From JBMYQA01 sp049600855 (lineage in GTDB: Bacteria; Bacteroidota; Bacteroidia; Cytophagales; Flammeovirgaceae): DNA of 58,692 nt. How positions within the stretch are numbered: position 1 is the stretch's first letter; each line of letters opens with the position of its first letter. The stretch is taken from contig JBMYQA010000002.1 of the NCBI GenBank assembly GCA_049600855.1, positions 1-58,692 of the forward strand. The letters are read 5' to 3'. The translations under genes were made by a program, and so were the position numbers. The notes beneath the pieces were generated by a model, which was not told the origin of the DNA, did not search any database, and saw only the letters and a list, made by a program, of their open reading frames with translations. Of this stretch, positions 16,452 through 25,253 are shown in pieces.

Positions 16452-16478
16452 GGTGGGGAAAACTCCCCACCAATTTTT
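16452..16478 (+). terminator. Hairpin with T-run after the YcaC-like hydrolase
   Basis: GGTGGGGA (16452-16459) pairs perfectly with TCCCCACC (16464-16471) around AAAC, followed by AATTTTTC. It has the form of an intrinsic terminator but stands only 20 bases before the next start, so it may act as a partial terminator setting different levels of the two hydrolases. Confidence 0.7.
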
Positions 16479-16498
16479 CACCTTAACACATCAGAAAA

Positions 16499-18298
16499 AT
16501 GAAAAAGATCGCAACCAGCAATTGGCTTTTCGTTTTGGTACTCTCTTTATTCACTGTAGCTTGTGAGCAGAGTACTACTGAGAAAAAAAGTGAAATTGCA
16601 GATTTGATTGTATACAATGGCAAAGTAGCTACTGCGCAAGAAAATAACTTTGCAAACGCCTTTGCGGTAAAAGAGGGTAATTTCATCAAAGTAGGAACGA
16701 AAGCAGAAGTAGAGGCTTTAAAAGGAGAAAATACTCAAGTGATTGATGCGAAAGGTAAAACCATTATTCCTGGATTAAACGACTCGCACACACACTTGAT
16801 TCGTGCGGGATTAAACTATAATATGGAACTGCGGTGGGATGGTGTACGTTCGTTGAAAACAGCTTTGAAGATGTTGAAAGAACAGGCGGCAAGAACTCCT
16901 GAGGGACAATGGATACGTGTGGTTGGAGGTTGGGGAGAGTATCAATTTGAGGAAAGAAGATTACCTACATTAGAAGAAATAAATGCGGCAGTACCCGATA
17001 AACCTGTATACATCCTTTACCTGTATTCATTGGGTTACCTCAACCAAAAAGGCGTTGAAGTATTAGGTTATGACCGTTCAACCAAATTTCCTGGTGGAGT
17101 GGTAGAGTTGGATAAAGCTGGAAAGCCTACAGGGTTTTTAGTTGCCAAACCAAGTGCCTTATTACTGTATAAAACCTTAGTAAAGTTACCAAAACTGAAT
17201 TATGAAGAGCAACTCAATTCTACGGTGCATTATTACCGAGAGTTGAACCGCTTAGCGGTAACCAGTGCCATAGATGCGGGCGGAGGTGGACAGTACTATC
17301 CCAATAATTATTCAGTAGCCGAAGAATTGGCGAGAGCAGGTAAGTTAACGGTGCGAACGGCCTATTACTTATTTGCCCAAGAGAAGGGAAAGGAAAAAGA
17401 CTTTTACCAAACGTGGACAGAGAAACTAGAATTTGGGAATAATGCGGACATGTTCAAGCCGAATGGGTACATGATGCATGGCGCTGGTGAAAATTTGACT
17501 TGGGCCGCAGCAGATTTTGAAAACTTCTTAGAGCCTCAACCACACTTAGGTGAACACATGGAGGAAGAACTAGAGCCCATCATTGAAATTTTAGCTAAAA
17601 ATCAATGGGCATTTCGTATCCATGCTACTTATAATGAAAGTATTGAGCGCTTTTTGGAGGTATTTGAACGGGTAGATAAAAAGTATCCTTTCTTGAATAA
17701 AGTGCGCTGGATCATCGATCATGCAGAAACCATAAATGACGAAAACCTGAAGCGCATTAAAGAAATGGGTGGAGGAATTGCCATTCAGAATCGAATGTTT
17801 TTCCAAGGCGAATATTTTGTAGATCGCTACGGGGCTGAAGCAGCAAAACGAACACCTCCTATGCGGAAAATGCTGGATTTGGGAATTCCCGTTGGCTTAG
17901 GTACAGATGGCACAAGAGTATCGAGTTATAATCCATGGTTGTCTTTATACTGGGCTGCGACAGGGAAAACATGGGGTGGGTTATCCCTTTATGACGAAGA
18001 TAACCGATTAAATCGGCATGAAGCCTTGCAACTGATGACCAACGGCAGTGCTTGGTTTTCGGGGGAAGAAAAAGCCAAAGGATTCATCCAAGAAGGCATG
18101 TATGCCGACTTTGCCGTACTCGCAGAAGATTATTTTACCATTCCTGAAGAGCAAATTAAAAATTTAACTTCAGTACTCACCGTAGTAAATGGTCAGGTGG
18201 TGTATGGCAGTGGTGAATTCAAGCAACTCGATCCTACCATTTCAAAACCAATTCCCGATTGGTCACCCGTGAATTACTATGGTGGCTATCAACATTAA
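16499..18298 (+). CDS. Lipoprotein amidohydrolase (amidohydrolase_3/YtcJ-like)
   Basis: 599 residues. A lipoprotein signal (LFTVAC with the lipid-attached Cys) precedes a complete amidohydrolase: the N-terminal beta-sandwich strand (LIVYNGKVATAQE), IPGLNDSHTHLIRAG with the HxH metal ligands, then RWIIDHAET and LGTDGTRVSSYNPW with the C-terminal metal-binding Asp, and a closing ADFAVLAEDYF strand. Such enzymes cleave amide or related C-N bonds of organic compounds. Anchored in the envelope, it would act in the periplasm or at the outer membrane together with the YcaC-like hydrolase. The true substrate is unknown. Confidence 0.88.
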   Translation: MKKIATSNWLFVLVLSLFTVACEQSTTEKKSEIADLIVYNGKVATAQENNFANAFAVKEGNFIKVGTKAEVEALKGENTQVIDAKGKTIIPGLNDSHTHLIRAGLNYNMELRWDGVRSLKTALKMLKEQAARTPEGQWIRVVGGWGEYQFEERRLPTLEEINAAVPDKPVYILYLYSLGYLNQKGVEVLGYDRSTKFPGGVVELDKAGKPTGFLVAKPSALLLYKTLVKLPKLNYEEQLNSTVHYYRELNRLAVTSAIDAGGGGQYYPNNYSVAEELARAGKLTVRTAYYLFAQEKGKEKDFYQTWTEKLEFGNNADMFKPNGYMMHGAGENLTWAAADFENFLEPQPHLGEHMEEELEPIIEILAKNQWAFRIHATYNESIERFLEVFERVDKKYPFLNKVRWIIDHAETINDENLKRIKEMGGGIAIQNRMFFQGEYFVDRYGAEAAKRTPPMRKMLDLGIPVGLGTDGTRVSSYNPWLSLYWAATGKTWGGLSLYDEDNRLNRHEALQLMTNGSAWFSGEEKAKGFIQEGMYADFAVLAEDYFTIPEEQIKNLTSVLTVVNGQVVYGSGEFKQLDPTISKPIPDWSPVNYYGGYQH

Positions 18299-18337
18299 TC
18301 TATCCATTTTTTAACAACATCATTAAGTTTAATAATT

Positions 18338-18877
18338 ATGTCAACAGTTAATCAAAACAATTGGGTAATAGATACTGCCCATTCAGAAATACACTTCAAA
18401 GTAAAGCACATGATGGTATCTACAGTTACAGGTGCATTTAATGAATTTGAAGGAGAAGTAAGTACAGATCGTGAAAACTTCGAAAATGCCATGATTCGAT
18501 TTTCAGCGAATGTAGCGAGTATTAGCACAAACAATGAACAACGTGATGAGCACTTGAAATCGGATGATTTTTTCAACGCGGCGGAGTTCCCCAAATTAAC
18601 TTTTCAGAGTACTTCTTTTGCGCAACAGGCAAATGGAAATTACCAATTACTCGGAGATTTAACCATTAGAGATTTTACCAAACAGGTTACACTTGATGTA
18701 GCATATAATGGTACTGCGGTAGACCCTTATGGTCAAACCAAGGCGGGTTTTGAGTTGACAGGCAAAATCAATCGAAAGGATTTTGGCTTGAAGTGGGGGG
18801 CAATTACCGAAGCAGGCAGCGTAGTAGTGAGCGATGATGTTCGATTGGTATTGAATATTCAATTAATTAAGCAATAA
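18338..18877 (+). CDS. YceI family protein
   Basis: 179 residues with the lipocalin-like YceI fold: NWVIDTAHSEIHFKVKHMMV at the start, the DEHLKSDDFFNAAEFPKLTF strand-loop and the FGLKWGAITEAGSVVVSDDV end. Relatives bind long isoprenoid or amide lipids in a hydrophobic barrel. No signal peptide is present, so this one is cytoplasmic. It is 39 bases after the amidohydrolase and probably in the same transcript. Confidence 0.92.
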   Translation: MSTVNQNNWVIDTAHSEIHFKVKHMMVSTVTGAFNEFEGEVSTDRENFENAMIRFSANVASISTNNEQRDEHLKSDDFFNAAEFPKLTFQSTSFAQQANGNYQLLGDLTIRDFTKQVTLDVAYNGTAVDPYGQTKAGFELTGKINRKDFGLKWGAITEAGSVVVSDDVRLVLNIQLIKQ

Positions 18878-18883
18878 AAGTAA

Positions 18884-18913
18884 TTCCCTGATTTTGTTTC
18901 TAGGGTCAGGGAA
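18884..18913 (+). other. Hairpin after the YceI gene
   Basis: TTCCCTGA (18884-18891) pairs with TCAGGGAA (18906-18913) over a 14-base loop; no T-run follows. It may stabilise the upstream message or slow readthrough into the YdcZ gene. Confidence 0.4.
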
Positions 18914-18964
18914 ATACTCACGGGATGATTGGATTGATTACAAACGGAATAACACCATAACATC

Positions 18965-19414
18965 ATGAAAGCAGTTTATTTGTTTATCGTTTTAGCAGTA
19001 GTAGCAGGAGCTGTATTGCCACTTCAGGCAGGATTAAATGGAAAAATGGGCAGAGCTGTAGGCGATTCGGTGTATGCAGCATTAATCTCCTTTATCATAG
19101 GTTCTGTAGGTTTATTTATTTATGCGATGATTACCAAAGTAGATTTTTCGCAAATTAGCCACACTACTTCATTACATTGGTCGGTTTGGGTAGCTGGTTT
19201 ATTGGGGGCTTTCTATGTGGCGGCAGTCATCGTGTTATTACCCAAAATTGGGGCGGCACTTACCTTTGGTTTGGTAGTAACAGGGCAGCTCGGTTTATCG
19301 CTTGTGTTAGATCACTTTGGCTTATTGGGAGTAAGTGTACACGAGATTAATTGGCAACGAATTGCTGGAGTATTGTTGATCGTTGGAGGCGTAGTTTTAA
19401 TTCGAAACTTTTAA
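18965..19414 (+). CDS. YdcZ/DUF606-type DMT family transporter
   Basis: 149 residues with about five hydrophobic helices covering nearly the whole chain, the size of the DUF606 half-length members of the drug/metabolite transporter superfamily. The conserved QAGLNGKMGRAVG loop after helix 1 and the PKIGAALTFGLVVTGQLG segment are typical. It sits in the inner membrane and would export or import a small molecule, perhaps the product of the hydrolases encoded before it. It ends four bases before the porin gene, so the two are coupled. Confidence 0.85.
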   Translation: MKAVYLFIVLAVVAGAVLPLQAGLNGKMGRAVGDSVYAALISFIIGSVGLFIYAMITKVDFSQISHTTSLHWSVWVAGLLGAFYVAAVIVLLPKIGAALTFGLVVTGQLGLSLVLDHFGLLGVSVHEINWQRIAGVLLIVGGVVLIRNF

Positions 19415-19418
19415 GATC

Positions 19419-20780
19419 ATGAGGTGGCAAACGGTTATTCAGCTCTTCAGTTATTTCTGGTTAACTACCTCCATTTGCGCACAATCGGATAGAGAACCCT
19501 CATTTCAACTACTCCGTGCCAATGAGGATTACCAATATTTAGCTGGACAAGAAGATAAAACCACATGGGAACGCCTCAAATACATCAGTATCGGGAAAGG
19601 TAATTTAAGTATAGGCGGGAATATTCGGAGTGAATTTCAATACCTGTTAAATGAAGGTTGGGAAAAAGGGAATGATGATAAAGGCCTCCTTTTTCAGCGC
19701 TTTATGCTGCATGCAGATTGGCACTTAACTAAAAAAATAAGAGTTTTCACACAACTCAAGAATGGGTTTACGATTGATCGAAACGGAGAGAAAAGTCCCT
19801 TAGATACGGATCACTTAGATTTCCATCAGCTTTTTGTAGACTTCAATTTGGGAAAGCATCAACTTTCAGTAGGTCGGCAAGAGTTGTGGTATGGTTCACG
19901 AAGGCTAATTAGTATACGAGAGGGAACGAATATCAGGCAGTCTTTTGATGGAGTGCGTTGGAAATGGCAAGATAAACAGCATCAACTGGATGCATTATAC
20001 TTTTATTACAACCCCCAACGTATTGGATGGTTTGATAATGACTTGAATACCGATAGTATGCTGTGGGGAGGATATTATGTCTGGGTAAATCCATTGAATA
20101 AACTTAATTTAGATGTCTACTATTTGGGGGTTCGCAATAAGCATACTGCGTTTGAAGCGGGAACTGATCGAGAAGTAAGGCATTCAGTTGGGGCAAGACT
20201 TTGGAAGAAAACAGGAAGATTTCAATATAATACAGAGTTCGTTTATCAGTTTGGTGATTTTGGGAATCATACGATTCAAGCTTGGACGGCTTCTACTGAA
20301 ATCAACTATCAACTGAGTGAAACGGGATTAAAACCCACATTAGGTTTTAAAGGAGAATTGATTAGTGGAGATAGCGATGAAACGGATCGTACATTAGGCA
20401 CCTTTAATCCGCTTTATCCGCGAGGTGGTTATTTTGGATTATTAGCCCTTATTGGGCCTGCAAATTTAATGGATTTGCATCCGTCTTTAGCGTTGAGCTT
20501 GGGAGATAAATGGAAACTTAATATGGATTGGGATATTTTTTGGCGTTACAGTGAGCGTGATGGCATTTATTTTCCATCTGGCAGGTTAAATATTCCCAGC
20601 AACCAATCGACTCATCGCTTTATCGGACACCAAGCAGGAATTCAGATTAGTTATGAGTTCAGTCCATTTGTGGCACTAGAAACCTCTTGCTTCTATTTTG
20701 ATACAGGACGTTTTTTAAATGAAGTGACAGCTGGCGCTAATCTGTTGCAATTAGGCTTTTCAGCAAATATCCAGTTTTGA
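19419..20780 (+). CDS. Alginate-export-type outer membrane porin
   Basis: 453 residues. A signal peptide ends around residue 21 (TTSICAQ). The rest is a long run of amphipathic strands rich in aromatic and polar residues, with FDGVRWKWQDKQHQLDALYF, GRQELWYGSRRLISIREGTN and the ending LLQLGFSANIQF, as in AlgE/PF13372-type 18-stranded barrels. It should form an outer-membrane channel for an anionic or sugar-like substrate. The name refers to the family, not to proven alginate transport. As last gene of the AraC-linked module it fits substrate uptake. Confidence 0.82.
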   Translation: MRWQTVIQLFSYFWLTTSICAQSDREPSFQLLRANEDYQYLAGQEDKTTWERLKYISIGKGNLSIGGNIRSEFQYLLNEGWEKGNDDKGLLFQRFMLHADWHLTKKIRVFTQLKNGFTIDRNGEKSPLDTDHLDFHQLFVDFNLGKHQLSVGRQELWYGSRRLISIREGTNIRQSFDGVRWKWQDKQHQLDALYFYYNPQRIGWFDNDLNTDSMLWGGYYVWVNPLNKLNLDVYYLGVRNKHTAFEAGTDREVRHSVGARLWKKTGRFQYNTEFVYQFGDFGNHTIQAWTASTEINYQLSETGLKPTLGFKGELISGDSDETDRTLGTFNPLYPRGGYFGLLALIGPANLMDLHPSLALSLGDKWKLNMDWDIFWRYSERDGIYFPSGRLNIPSNQSTHRFIGHQAGIQISYEFSPFVALETSCFYFDTGRFLNEVTAGANLLQLGFSANIQF

Positions 20781-20792
20781 TGTCTTGATTAG

Positions 20793-20827
20793 TTTAAGCA
20801 GGTGATCATAATGATTACCTGCTTAAA
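20793..20827. other. Long hairpin between converging genes
   Basis: TTAAGCAGGTGATCAT pairs with ATGATTACCTGCTTAA around one base, giving an almost perfect 16-17 bp palindrome with one G-T pair. There is no T-run on either strand. It is placed between the porin stop and the stop of the minus-strand gene at 20882 and probably blocks convergent transcription. Confidence 0.6.
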
Positions 20828-20881
20828 TACAAAGAGCACTCATCATACGATAGCGTGCTTCAATACGCTTATTGGAATAAA

Positions 20882-21268
20882 CTAGCTAAAAATAGCTCCA
20901 ATGCTTCCTCCTGCACCTCTAGCAAGCACATAAATCACCAATCCTAAAAGGGCAACAATAATTCCTCCAACAGGGTTGCCAATAATAGAGATGATACCAG
21001 CAATACAAACGATCGCCCCTGCTAATGCTGCAAAATCTTCAAACTCAGCCATTGGTTTTAACCCTTTCTTTTTCGCTTTTCGTTGAGCCTTTTTATACAG
21101 CTTTTTGGCTACCATATAAGTAAGCTTTTCTTTAAAGGTCTTTTTTTGCTTTGCAGCAACAGGCATCGCCATGTGATTTGCTGTTGAAGATGCAAATTGA
21201 TCTGCCGAACTTGCAAAAGATGAGCTTCCGATAAGAAGAAAGCCAACGAGTAGGATAAATAATCTCAT
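20882..21268 (-). CDS. Small membrane protein with signal peptide and basic linker
   Basis: 128 residues. It has a signal peptide ending near residue 20 (LIGSSSFASS), a strongly basic segment (about 40-70, KLYKKAQRKAKKKGLK) and two hydrophobic stretches rich in Gly and Ala (about 80-120, AGIISIIGNPVGGIIVALLGLV). Similar short proteins are frequent in Bacteroidota and lack a known function. It is monocistronic. Confidence 0.65.
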   Translation of the reverse strand: MRLFILLVGFLLIGSSSFASSADQFASSTANHMAMPVAAKQKKTFKEKLTYMVAKKLYKKAQRKAKKKGLKPMAEFEDFAALAGAIVCIAGIISIIGNPVGGIIVALLGLVIYVLARGAGGSIGAIFS

Positions 21269-21418
21269 TTTGATTCTATTTTTTTGTTGAAACCTGTTCC
21301 ATGAACGGATAGCATATCGTGTAACTACAGGTAATTACACTTTACTTCCAAGTTTAATCAACTTCCACTGATAAATCAATTAAGTTTGTATAAGTAGTTT
21401 GATAAATTTTTATTACAA

Positions 21419-21919
21419 ATGGAATGCCTCGTTTTTTCGTATGGATCAAATTTATACCTTCCCCGATTACTTTCACGAGTTGGAAAAGCACAATTTGTAT
21501 CTATTGCCGTGTTACCCGATTACCAATTGTCCTTTCGCAAACTAGGTAGAGATGGTTCGGGGAAAGCAACTGTTTCTAAACAAAAAAATCAGGTAGTATG
21601 GGGTTCCGTATGCGCGCTATCTCAAGATGCTAAGCGCTTATTGGATCGTTGTGAGGGAATCGGTCTACATTATGTTGAGCAAGGTGTCGAAGTATTTACC
21701 CCTGAAGGACAAACACTATCCGTATTCACCTACCAAGCGGCAAGCCATAAAATTCAAGAAGGATTAAAACCGTTTCATTGGTATAAGCAATACCTGTTAA
21801 AAGGGGGAGAATTACTCAATTTACCCACGTTTTATCAACAACAGTTAGTCCAGATGGATTCGATTCCCGATCATGATGCGGAGCGTGCTCAACTACACCA
21901 GCTTGTAGTGAAAAAGTGA
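21419..21919 (+). CDS. Gamma-glutamylcyclotransferase-like protein
   Basis: 166 residues. The AIG2/GGCT fold is shown by FSYGSNLYLPRLLSRVG at the start (substrate-binding YGSN loop), GSVCALSQDAKRLLD and CEGIGLHYVEQ with the Glu expected at the catalytic position. The family releases 5-oxoproline from gamma-glutamyl peptides; relatives act on glutathione or on gamma-glutamylamines. No neighbouring gene points to the substrate. Confidence 0.82.
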   Translation: MECLVFSYGSNLYLPRLLSRVGKAQFVSIAVLPDYQLSFRKLGRDGSGKATVSKQKNQVVWGSVCALSQDAKRLLDRCEGIGLHYVEQGVEVFTPEGQTLSVFTYQAASHKIQEGLKPFHWYKQYLLKGGELLNLPTFYQQQLVQMDSIPDHDAERAQLHQLVVKK

Positions 21920-22106
21920 ACATTTCGTTAAAGTGAAGCTTTTGGCAATCTTCTTGAACCTCATTTCGTGTAGGTAAAGAAGGATTTAAAATACTCTGCG
22001 TGCATAATTCTTTTTAAAGTACTTACATTTTTCCCTTGAAATATTTGTAAATTGCTGCGTTGAATGAAACCATTCATTTGCAATATCTTACTAAATTGAA
22101 CAAAAT

Positions 22107-22550
22107 ATGAAACAAACACTTCTACTTATCGCCTTTTCTCTTTTCATCACGGTAGGCGCATGGGCGCAATCTCCTGTAGGCCAGTGGAAAACCATTGATG
22201 ATGAGACTGGCAAAGAGAGATCTATTGTGGAAATTTATGAGAAGAACGGGAAGCTTTATGGTAAAATTGTTAAGCTATTAAACCGTGGAGCCGACGAAGA
22301 TCCTGACCCTGTTTGTGATAAATGCCCGAACAAAGATGATCGTAAAGATCAGAAAGTAATTGGAATGGAGATTTTGAGAGAGATGGCCAAGGATGGTGAT
22401 GAGTGGGAAGATGGAACGATTTTAGATCCTGAAAAAGGTAAAGTTTACGACTGTAAATTATGGATTGATCCCGCTAATAAGGATATTCTTAAGTTGAGAG
22501 GTTACGTGGCTTTTTTCTTTAGAACACAAGATTGGCACCGCGTAAAATAA
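22107..22550 (+). CDS. Secreted DUF2147 domain protein
   Basis: 147 residues. A signal peptide (MKQTLLLIAFSLFITVGAWAQ) is followed by a single DUF2147 domain, with GQWKTIDDETGKERSIVEIY, DPVCDKCPNKDDRKDQ and LKLRGYVAFFFRTQDWHR. The domain is a small beta-barrel of unknown function found in exported proteins; the Cys pair may carry a disulfide. An intrinsic terminator follows 22 bases after the stop. Confidence 0.88.
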   Translation: MKQTLLLIAFSLFITVGAWAQSPVGQWKTIDDETGKERSIVEIYEKNGKLYGKIVKLLNRGADEDPDPVCDKCPNKDDRKDQKVIGMEILREMAKDGDEWEDGTILDPEKGKVYDCKLWIDPANKDILKLRGYVAFFFRTQDWHRVK

Positions 22551-22572
22551 GCTAAAAGTCATAAACAATAAG

Positions 22573-22604
22573 CCTTCTTCATACTCATGAGGAAGGTTTT
22601 TTTA
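22573..22604 (+). terminator. Intrinsic terminator of the DUF2147 gene
   Basis: CCTTCTTCAT (22573-22582) pairs with ATGAGGAAGG (22587-22596), one G-T pair, around ACTC, followed by seven T. The T-run touches the stop of the minus-strand gene ending at 22602. Confidence 0.88.
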
Positions 22605-23201
22605 TACCCAATCAGGTTGAATGATCTTATGTTCGATGCGAATCTGTTTGGTGAATACATGATAGAAACGGCTAAATAGTGAGCTCAATAAAATGTACCC
22701 TAAGCCTTTTTTGTCTTTTCGATAAATAAATATTTTGGGATGTGTTGTACTCGGTAAGTACACTTTCGATTTATAATATTTCCCTTTTTTAAAGTACCGA
22801 AACTCTTCCCAACCAAATTGTAAACGCTCTTCGATTTGTTGTACTGCAAGTGCTAAACGTTCAGCTGTAAACTGATTAAATTGCCCTTCAAGACTCAAAG
22901 GCTTGTCATCTTGGAGTTTGGTAAAACCTGGCGAATGCGGATGTTTGTAGCGTATATCAAAAAGTTTGGTATAAGAACCATTCTCTGAAACGAACAGTAA
23001 TTCAAGTCGTAAAAAATCATACTTGTTGGTAGATTTTACGATCATGCGCTCAAATAACCCTTCCAGATTAACCTCAATGGCAAAGCGTTGCGAATCTGAA
23101 AAGTATTCCAGAAAAAAATCCTTATAATCGTGATAGCTACTTCCTCTAAAAGAAACGGGTGTTTTTATAGTCACTTTCAATCCTTCCAATGATTTACCCA
23201 A
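22602..23201 (-). CDS. Hypothetical protein, 199 residues
   Basis: I do not recognise this protein. It has no signal peptide. The sequence alternates strands with aromatic and basic residues (WEEFRYFKKGKYYKSKVYLP) and suggests a mostly beta fold with a positively charged surface. It is 63 bases after the start-side neighbour SulP on the same strand, downstream of it, and may be co-transcribed, but nothing ties it to anion transport. Confidence 0.6.
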   Translation of the reverse strand: MGKSLEGLKVTIKTPVSFRGSSYHDYKDFFLEYFSDSQRFAIEVNLEGLFERMIVKSTNKYDFLRLELLFVSENGSYTKLFDIRYKHPHSPGFTKLQDDKPLSLEGQFNQFTAERLALAVQQIEERLQFGWEEFRYFKKGKYYKSKVYLPSTTHPKIFIYRKDKKGLGYILLSSLFSRFYHVFTKQIRIEHKIIQPDWV

Positions 23202-23264
23202 TAAAAATAAAAAAGCGGCTCTTTAACTAAGAAACCGCTTCAGATATTTTTAGGATTTTTTGCA

Positions 23265-24899
23265 TTATAGATGTGCTATGGCTTTCTCTTTCTTGCTTTT
23301 TCCCGTTGTTTTTTCACTTTCTACCTTTTTACGGTAATGATCAATCGCCACAAAGTAATCGGGATCTTCCACGACATTTACTTCGCAAATTTTCTCAGCA
23401 CGCTTAATCAATTTCACACAATCGGGGCTTAAGTGGCGAAGGTGTATGAGTTTACCCACACGTTGGTATTTCTCTGCCAACTGATTAATGGCCTGAATAG
23501 CTGACTGATCCATAATTCTTGATTCTTTGAAATCGACAATGACTTCAAGCGGATCATTTTTTACATCAAACTTGGTCATGAATAAACTGACCGACCCAAA
23601 AAACAACGGACCATAAATTTCATAGTGTTTTACACCATGCTGATCGGTATGTTTTCTGGCCCGGATTCTTAGGGCATTTTCCCAAGCAAATACCAAGGCC
23701 GATACAATTACCCCTGCCAATACTGCAATCGCTAAATCAAATAGAATGGTAAATACGGTTACCAAAGCGATTACTAAAACATCGGCTAAAGGAACTTTAT
23801 TGATAATGCGGAAGGTGTTCCACGCAAAGGTGCCAATCACTACCATAAACATGACCCCTACGAGTGCGGCAATAGGCACCATTTCAATGTAGGCAGAACC
23901 AAATAGGATGAACGATAATAAAGCTAATGCGGCAACAATTCCAGATAAACGTCCTCTACCACCTGATTGAATATTGATAATACTTTGTCCAATCATGGCG
24001 CAACCGCCCATTCCTCCAAAGAAGCCATTTACTAGGTTTGCCAAGCCTTGAGCCATGCTCTCTCGATTCCCATTTCCACGCGTTTCGGTCAACTCATCAA
24101 TTAAATTGAGGGTCATGAGCGATTCAATGAGTCCAATTGCAGCCAGAATAAACGCATATGGAAGCATGAATTTCAAGCTTTCCCAGCTCAAAGGAATGGT
24201 AGGCAGGGCAAATGTGGGTAATCCCGCTTCAATGCCTGTCCCGCCATTTGAAACAATAAAGGATTTTACCGTTTCCGTTTCAATGCCTCCAAAGATGACG
24301 ATGGCGGATACCGTAAGAATGGCGACTAAGCCTGCAGGAATGTTTTTATTGATTTTAGGGAGGCCGAACATGAGTAGCATGGTTAACGCTACGAGGCCAA
24401 TCATGACATAAAGTGCTTCACCTGTAAGCCATTCCCCTTGGGTTTTAAACATGCCGAGTTGCGACAAGAAGATGACAATGGCAAGTCCATTTACAAAACC
24501 CATCATGACAGGATGGGGCACCATTCGAATAAATTTCCCCAATTTAAGTGCGCCAGCAGCCATTTGAATGAAGCCGGTGAGTACTAATGTGGCGAATAAG
24601 AACTGTAAACCCAATTGTTCGTCAGGCGCTCCCATGGCATTGCCTTCCTTCACCAAATGCACCATGACCACCGCCAAAGCTCCTGTTGCCCCTGAGATCA
24701 TACCTGGGCGGCCACCAAAAATAGCTGTAATCAAGCCCATCATAAAAGCTCCATAAAGGCCAATGACTGGCGAAATGCCTGCCACAAAAGCAAAAGCAAC
24801 CGCTTCAGGAACCAAGGCCAAAGCCACTGTTAAGCCCGAAAATAAGTCATTTCGAACATTTTGTGGTCGTTTATCAAAAAATGAAAATCGTTTCTTCAC
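23265..24899 (-). CDS. SulP family inorganic anion transporter with STAS domain
   Basis: 544 residues, inner membrane. The transmembrane part (residues 15-410) contains the SulP signature SGLTVALALVPEAVAFAFV and the repeated SGATGALAVV motif. The C-terminal STAS domain (about 440-520) includes PLEVIVDFKESRIMDQSAIQ with the conserved Asp-Ser region. SulP proteins move sulfate, bicarbonate or other anions, usually with sodium or protons. The substrate cannot be told from sequence. A promoter box lies 58 bases upstream of the start. Confidence 0.93.
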   Translation of the reverse strand: MKKRFSFFDKRPQNVRNDLFSGLTVALALVPEAVAFAFVAGISPVIGLYGAFMMGLITAIFGGRPGMISGATGALAVVMVHLVKEGNAMGAPDEQLGLQFLFATLVLTGFIQMAAGALKLGKFIRMVPHPVMMGFVNGLAIVIFLSQLGMFKTQGEWLTGEALYVMIGLVALTMLLMFGLPKINKNIPAGLVAILTVSAIVIFGGIETETVKSFIVSNGGTGIEAGLPTFALPTIPLSWESLKFMLPYAFILAAIGLIESLMTLNLIDELTETRGNGNRESMAQGLANLVNGFFGGMGGCAMIGQSIINIQSGGRGRLSGIVAALALLSFILFGSAYIEMVPIAALVGVMFMVVIGTFAWNTFRIINKVPLADVLVIALVTVFTILFDLAIAVLAGVIVSALVFAWENALRIRARKHTDQHGVKHYEIYGPLFFGSVSLFMTKFDVKNDPLEVIVDFKESRIMDQSAIQAINQLAEKYQRVGKLIHLRHLSPDCVKLIKRAEKICEVNVVEDPDYFVAIDHYRKKVESEKTTGKSKKEKAIAHL

Positions 24900-24956
24900 A
24901 GTATACAGATTATTGTTATGCTAGTTCGCTTACTTTATGATCGTTGAAATCGGGCG

Positions 24957-24964
24957 CAAAATTA
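24957..24964 (-). promoter_or_regulatory. Candidate -7 box for the SulP gene
   Basis: On the minus strand TAATTTTG followed by CGC matches the -7 consensus exactly, giving a leader of about 50 bases. No TTG is found at the ideal -33 position. Confidence 0.45.
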
Positions 24965-25151
24965 GCCTTTTCAATTGGAATAAGTAGTGTAATTTTAATT
25001 CTATTTACACAAACCGTTGCAATCCGTTGTTAATGTGGGTTGAGGGTTATGTTTTGCGGATGAATGGATAGTTGGGGTAATAAACTCAACCTCCCCAACT
25101 CGATTAGCTACTCAAATTTTACGATTCGCTTTCTTTCCCGTCTAAATCGCT

Positions 25152-25159
25152 TAACTTTG
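25152..25159 (+). promoter_or_regulatory. Candidate -7 box for the GNAT-like gene
   Basis: TAACTTTG followed by CGCG fits the -7 consensus exactly, as at miaB. It lies about 95 bases before the chosen ATG at 25254. Confidence 0.45.
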
Positions 25160-25253
25160 CGCGTCATTTGTGTTTGTATAGTTGTGAGCTCCATTGCTTA
25201 GTGCTTTATTGAAGCCCTTACTTGATTACGCTCATTCGTTTAAATTACCTGCC

